Part shown: piece after piece, positions 12,087 to 15,490 of the stretch
Layout of the letters: every line of letters begins with the position of its first letter
Position numbering within the stretch: the stretch's first letter is position 1
Assembly (NCBI GenBank): GCA_020429465.1
Contig: JAGQLH010000025.1
Span: forward strand, 1 to 15,490
Length of the DNA: 15,490 bases
DNA from: Candidatus Dojkabacteria bacterium
GTDB lineage: Bacteria > Patescibacteriota > Dojkabacteria > B142 > WJKM01
Direction of reading: 5' to 3'
Position numbers and translations under genes: made by a program
Notes under the pieces: generated by a model
Told to the model about the DNA's origin: nothing
The model's database searches: none
Seen by the model: the letters and a program-made list of their open reading frames with translations, nothing else

Positions 12087-14759
12087 ATGCACTGGCATAC
12101 CATATCCGAAAACGATTTATATAAGAAATTAAGTACCTCTCGAAAGGGGCTTAATTCTAAATCAGTAGAAGAGTTACAGCAGAAATTTGGTCCTAATAAA
12201 CTGCCTGAATCACAAGGTGTTCATCCGCTTGTAATCCTAAAAAACCAACTTGTAAATCCACTCGTAATTATCCTATTTTTTGGTGCTCTATTCGCATTCA
12301 TGAGTGGTGAATACCTTGACTCTGGAGTCATATTCTTCATTATTGTATTAAATACGACACTAGGCTTCTGGCAGGAACTAAAAGCTGAACGCGCAATTGA
12401 AAGTTTAAAAACTATTACCACCCCACATGCAACTGTCATACGAGATGGAAAAGAACAAGTTATAAATTCTCATGAGCTTATACCAGGAGATTTCATACTA
12501 CTTTCAGAAGGAGATAAAGTTCCAGCTGATGCACGACTTGTACAAGCAGCACAACTAAAAATAGATGAAGCACTTCTAACAGGCGAATCTGTTCCAGAGA
12601 ATAAGTCTGTAGAAATAATTGATGAAAGTACGCCGTTAGCAGATAGAACTAATATGGTTTATTCAGGTACACATGTAGCTCAGGGAAGAGGAGAGGCTAT
12701 TGTTACTTCAATTGGATTAGAGACCGAGATAGGAAAAATTGCTCAATCAGTTCATGAAGAAAAAAAAGAACTAACGCCATTACAAAAACGAATGGAGGAA
12801 CTTGCAAAACTCATTGGTATCTTCGTGGTTGCAATATCCGTAATAATTGTGTTACTTGGAATTTTTCAAGGGCGTGAGTTCGTACATACTGTTGAAATTG
12901 GAATTAGTCTTGCCGTAAGCGCTGTTCCTGAAGGGTTGGCTGTAATCATTACAATCGCTCTCGCACTTGGAGTTAGAAAAATGCTTCACCAAAAAGCACT
13001 TGTTAGAAGATTACCGGTTGTAGAAGTATTAGGAAGTGCAAATATAATGTGCACAGACAAAACAGGTACACTCACCACCAATCAAATGACGGTTACGGAA
13101 ATACTAACGTATGGGAATCATTATGCAGTAACAGGGACTGGTTTTGATATAAGTGGTGATTTTTCATCGGTAAAAGCGAACGAATTATCATGGGAAGACA
13201 CCGAGCACGATCCAATAAAACCAAATACTAAAGAACTAACCGATGTACTCACAAAACTCGTGCTCTGTAGCGATGCAACAGCTCAAACCGGAGATCCAAC
13301 AGAACGAGCTCTCATAACAGCTGCAATGAAGTATGATCTAAATCCAACCTTACTCAAAGAAAAATATCCCAGAGAAGGAGAAGTACCTTTCACCTCGGAT
13401 AAGAAATACATGATCAGTAGTAACAAAGATCTTGGATCCACACTCAAAGGAGCTACTGAAAATATCTTAAACCTATGTACCCATATACAAATCAAACCAA
13501 ATGAAACAATCGAATTAACCTCTGAATTAAAGAAGAAAATACTTACTCAGAATGAATTAATGGCGAAGAAAGGACTTCGGGTTTTATCGCTTGCACATAC
13601 TAATAGCTATGACCTTGAATCAATTGAGAACTCGAATCAGTCAGTTACCTTTATTGGGCTTGTTGGTATGATCGATCCTGCACGACCAGAAGTTCCTGAT
13701 GCTATTACCCAATGTAAAAATGCAGGTATTCGAGTAATCATGATAACTGGTGACCACGCTTTAACTGCAGAGTCAATTGCTAAGGAAGTTGGAATAGAAT
13801 CAGATGGAGTGCTCACTGGTCCAGAATTAGATGCACTATCACCGAAAGAACTAGCTCAAAAAGTACGTGACATATCTATATATGCACGAGTAACTTCCCA
13901 ACACAAACTTCAAATTCTCAAAGCATTACAGAAACAGGGGAATATAGTTGGTATGGGTGGCGATGGAGTAAATGATGCACCAGCAGTAAAACGTGCAGAT
14001 ATCGGTTTTAGTGTAGACAATGGAACTGATCTAACAAAAGAAGTTGCTGATATGATTCTACTCGATAGCAATTTTGCTACTATTCCAAAGGCTGTACGAG
14101 AAGGTCGGATAATCTATCAAAACATTAGAAATTTTTTAAAACTAATGATCTCATCAAATTTTGATGAAGTCCTACTTATCATTACCTCACTTGCGTTGAA
14201 TATACCTTTAGTATTTGCACCTATTCATATTTTATGGATAAATTTACTTAGTGATGGGTTACCTTCAACTGCTTTGGCACTCGATTCATCAGAAGAAGAT
14301 GTCATGTCTCGAAAACCACGCAATCAAAACCAAAGTATATTCTCAGGACTATTTCCATTTATCATAGTGGCAGCTTTGATTGCGTATGTAATTGCATTTG
14401 GAGTATTTTCTTGGAGGTTTCCATGGTGGGAAGTATCTAATGACCCAGAACTCCTTATACGTGCACAAACAATGGTATTCACTACTGCTGTACTATTTGA
14501 GTTGTTCCTGGTTTTTATCTGCCGAACTAAAAAAAGTGTATTCTCAAAATTCAGTATCTCAAACCCACAGTTGCTTTTTGCGGTATCACTTTCATTCGTA
14601 CTTCTTCTAGTTGCTCTTTATATTCCCGCGTTAAACCCAATTTTTAAAACGGTTCCACTTACCGTGCAGGAGTTAAGTATAATTATAAGCTCTGTGTTGG
14701 TAGGTTCGGGAATTCTAGAATTCGCAAAAGTACTTTGGTATAAAGATCGAGAGTTTTAG
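12087..14759 (+). CDS. Ca2+-transporting P-type ATPase (P2A, SERCA/PMR1-like)
   Basis: This 890-residue pump couples ATP hydrolysis to cation export from the cytoplasm. The order is the N-terminal cation-ATPase domain (1-65), M1-M2 (about 56-95), actuator domain with TGES (165-168), M3-M4 (240-297) with PEGL (281-284), phosphorylation site DKTGTLT (Asp324), nucleotide domain with KGAT (454-457), hinge TGDH (554-557) and GDGVNDAP (625-632), then M5-M10 (about 680-885). Calcium-coordinating positions of SERCA are kept: Glu282 in PEGL, Asn691 and Glu694 in M5, Asn719 and Asp723 in M6, with Ser722 in place of Thr. This supports Ca2+ as substrate, possibly two-site; Mn2+ cannot be excluded. The ATG at 12087 fits the family's usual 'W' opening and lies 8 bp after a palindromic element. 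Confidence 0.95.
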   Translation: MHWHTISENDLYKKLSTSRKGLNSKSVEELQQKFGPNKLPESQGVHPLVILKNQLVNPLVIILFFGALFAFMSGEYLDSGVIFFIIVLNTTLGFWQELKAERAIESLKTITTPHATVIRDGKEQVINSHELIPGDFILLSEGDKVPADARLVQAAQLKIDEALLTGESVPENKSVEIIDESTPLADRTNMVYSGTHVAQGRGEAIVTSIGLETEIGKIAQSVHEEKKELTPLQKRMEELAKLIGIFVVAISVIIVLLGIFQGREFVHTVEIGISLAVSAVPEGLAVIITIALALGVRKMLHQKALVRRLPVVEVLGSANIMCTDKTGTLTTNQMTVTEILTYGNHYAVTGTGFDISGDFSSVKANELSWEDTEHDPIKPNTKELTDVLTKLVLCSDATAQTGDPTERALITAAMKYDLNPTLLKEKYPREGEVPFTSDKKYMISSNKDLGSTLKGATENILNLCTHIQIKPNETIELTSELKKKILTQNELMAKKGLRVLSLAHTNSYDLESIENSNQSVTFIGLVGMIDPARPEVPDAITQCKNAGIRVIMITGDHALTAESIAKEVGIESDGVLTGPELDALSPKELAQKVRDISIYARVTSQHKLQILKALQKQGNIVGMGGDGVNDAPAVKRADIGFSVDNGTDLTKEVADMILLDSNFATIPKAVREGRIIYQNIRNFLKLMISSNFDEVLLIITSLALNIPLVFAPIHILWINLLSDGLPSTALALDSSEEDVMSRKPRNQNQSIFSGLFPFIIVAALIAYVIAFGVFSWRFPWWEVSNDPELLIRAQTMVFTTAVLFELFLVFICRTKKSVFSKFSISNPQLLFAVSLSFVLLLVALYIPALNPIFKTVPLTVQELSIIISSVLVGSGILEFAKVLWYKDREF

Positions 14760-14778
14760 GCACAAGGAACATTCTAAA

Positions 14779-15490
14779 TTAACTATTCTTAGTCAGGTAA
14801 ATTGCACCTGATTCGTCAGCTGACTCTTTATGTTCTTCAAATACGTTACTATAAAATCCATACAAGGACCGCATGTCTGCTAACATAGTATCAACGTTCT
14901 TATTACCTTCTAAAATTTCATGACTCGAACCAGGACCATCCGAGAATAAGATCTTTCCAGATCTCAAGTCTCCTGATTTTTTCCATGGAATCCCGGTACA
15001 TGTTGCAGCTTCTGCACTGATTACTTTATCATTCTCTTGCACTATTCTTAGTGCTTCAAAACCAACCTTAGAAGCATATTGTATTCCATCCTCACTCATC
15101 CCATATGCAAGTGGTATAAGTCTTATAACGGAATGGCTGATCCTGGGTGTTTGTAGGATAACCTCATTTACAGGAAAAACTGACTCTGTATGAAGCCACT
15201 TAACACTATTTTCAACAACTAATGATCCATCATCAAGCTTAGTAATTTTAACCATGCTATTAGGACCAGCATTCTCTGTATCAAATTGTTTTATAAAACC
15301 ATCAAGGAATTTTGTTACATTTGGATAAGAAACAATACTTGGATTTACACCATCAACAAGAATAGATTCGGGGATAACTACAGAAGACATTCCTTCTTGT
15401 GGGGTGATTTTTTGTCTATCTATACGCGCAATTACTTCTCCAAGGCGCAAAGTTCCTATCTCGGAACCAAAAGTAGTTCCCTTGATAGCT
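14779..15490 (-). CDS. Hypothetical protein, 5' end cut by the window edge
   Basis: The reverse frame is open from the right edge to the TAA at 14779-14781, about 236 codons. A TTG at 15448-15450 could serve as a start, but the frame continues upstream without a stop (reading AIKGTTFGSEIGT before that TTG), so the true start is probably just outside the window. I do not recognise a family. The protein is soluble-looking, strand-rich in the middle, with VIPLAYGM-like hydrophobic patches, a glycine/serine stretch 'LFSDGPGSSHEIL' and an acidic tail. A segment reading MV.ITKLDDGSLV faintly recalls the protein at 8038, not enough to claim homology. It converges on the ATPase gene with 19 bp between stops. 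Confidence 0.72.
   Translation of the reverse strand, partial: AIKGTTFGSEIGTLRLGEVIARIDRQKITPQEGMSSVVIPESILVDGVNPSIVSYPNVTKFLDGFIKQFDTENAGPNSMVKITKLDDGSLVVENSVKWLHTESVFPVNEVILQTPRISHSVIRLIPLAYGMSEDGIQYASKVGFEALRIVQENDKVISAEAATCTGIPWKKSGDLRSGKILFSDGPGSSHEILEGNKNVDTMLADMRSLYGFYSNVFEEHKESADESGAIYLTKNS

Noticed and set aside
15448..15450. TTG as the start codon of the right-edge gene
   Set aside because: The frame remains open upstream to the edge of the window and all other starts here are ATG, so the real start is probably outside.

Overview
This window comes from an A+T-rich bacterial chromosome that uses the standard code: TAA, TGA and TAG all end real genes, and tryptophan is TGG. Almost none of the genes has a Shine-Dalgarno sequence. 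Several have a -10-like hexamer only a few bases before the ATG, which suggests leaderless or near-leaderless transcripts. The compact layout, fermentation-type enzymes, many short proteins of no recognisable family and abundant small palindromic repeats fit a Patescibacteria/CPR-like genome. That placement is an inference from style; no rRNA or other marker gene is present. UGA acting as a stop argues against the UGA-glycine lineages (SR1/Gracilibacteria).

Layout. Bases 1-663 hold the 3' part of a TrmA/RlmD-type RNA uracil-5-methyltransferase. Bases 729-4151 form a tight forward run of envelope-related genes: an EamA-type transporter, a stomatin/slipin SPFH protein, a membrane-anchored glycerophosphodiesterase-fold protein that has lost its catalytic residues, and an overlapping alpha/beta hydrolase. 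A small VOC-fold protein follows (4190-4627), whose 3' end runs into a block of repeats: a G/C hairpin, a 51-bp tandem repeat and two dispersed palindromes (4588-4835). Next is a D-2-hydroxyacid dehydrogenase (4919-5821).

Bases 5959-8655 carry small soluble proteins of unknown function, all on the + strand. Two of them (7058-7756 and 8038-8655) look like diverged paralogues. A four-helix membrane protein (8707-9144), a repeat element (9114-9276) and an HD-domain hydrolase (9278-9937) follow. The HD gene converges, with a 12-bp overlap, on a reverse-strand pair: acetate kinase (ackA) and an LDH-like malate dehydrogenase (mdh). These two give substrate-level ATP synthesis and NADH reoxidation. 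An 80-bp palindromic element separates ackA from a divergent SERCA/PMR1-type Ca2+ P-type ATPase (12087-14759). The window ends in a reverse-strand gene of unknown function that is cut by the right edge.

A recurring theme is that palindromic repeats sit exactly at gene borders. They supply the C-terminal codons of two genes and end 1 and 8 bp before the start codons of two others. I see no tRNA, rRNA, CRISPR array, transposase or phage genes. The least explained part is the orphan cassette at 5959-8655, and the clearest single oddity is the catalytically stripped GDPD protein.
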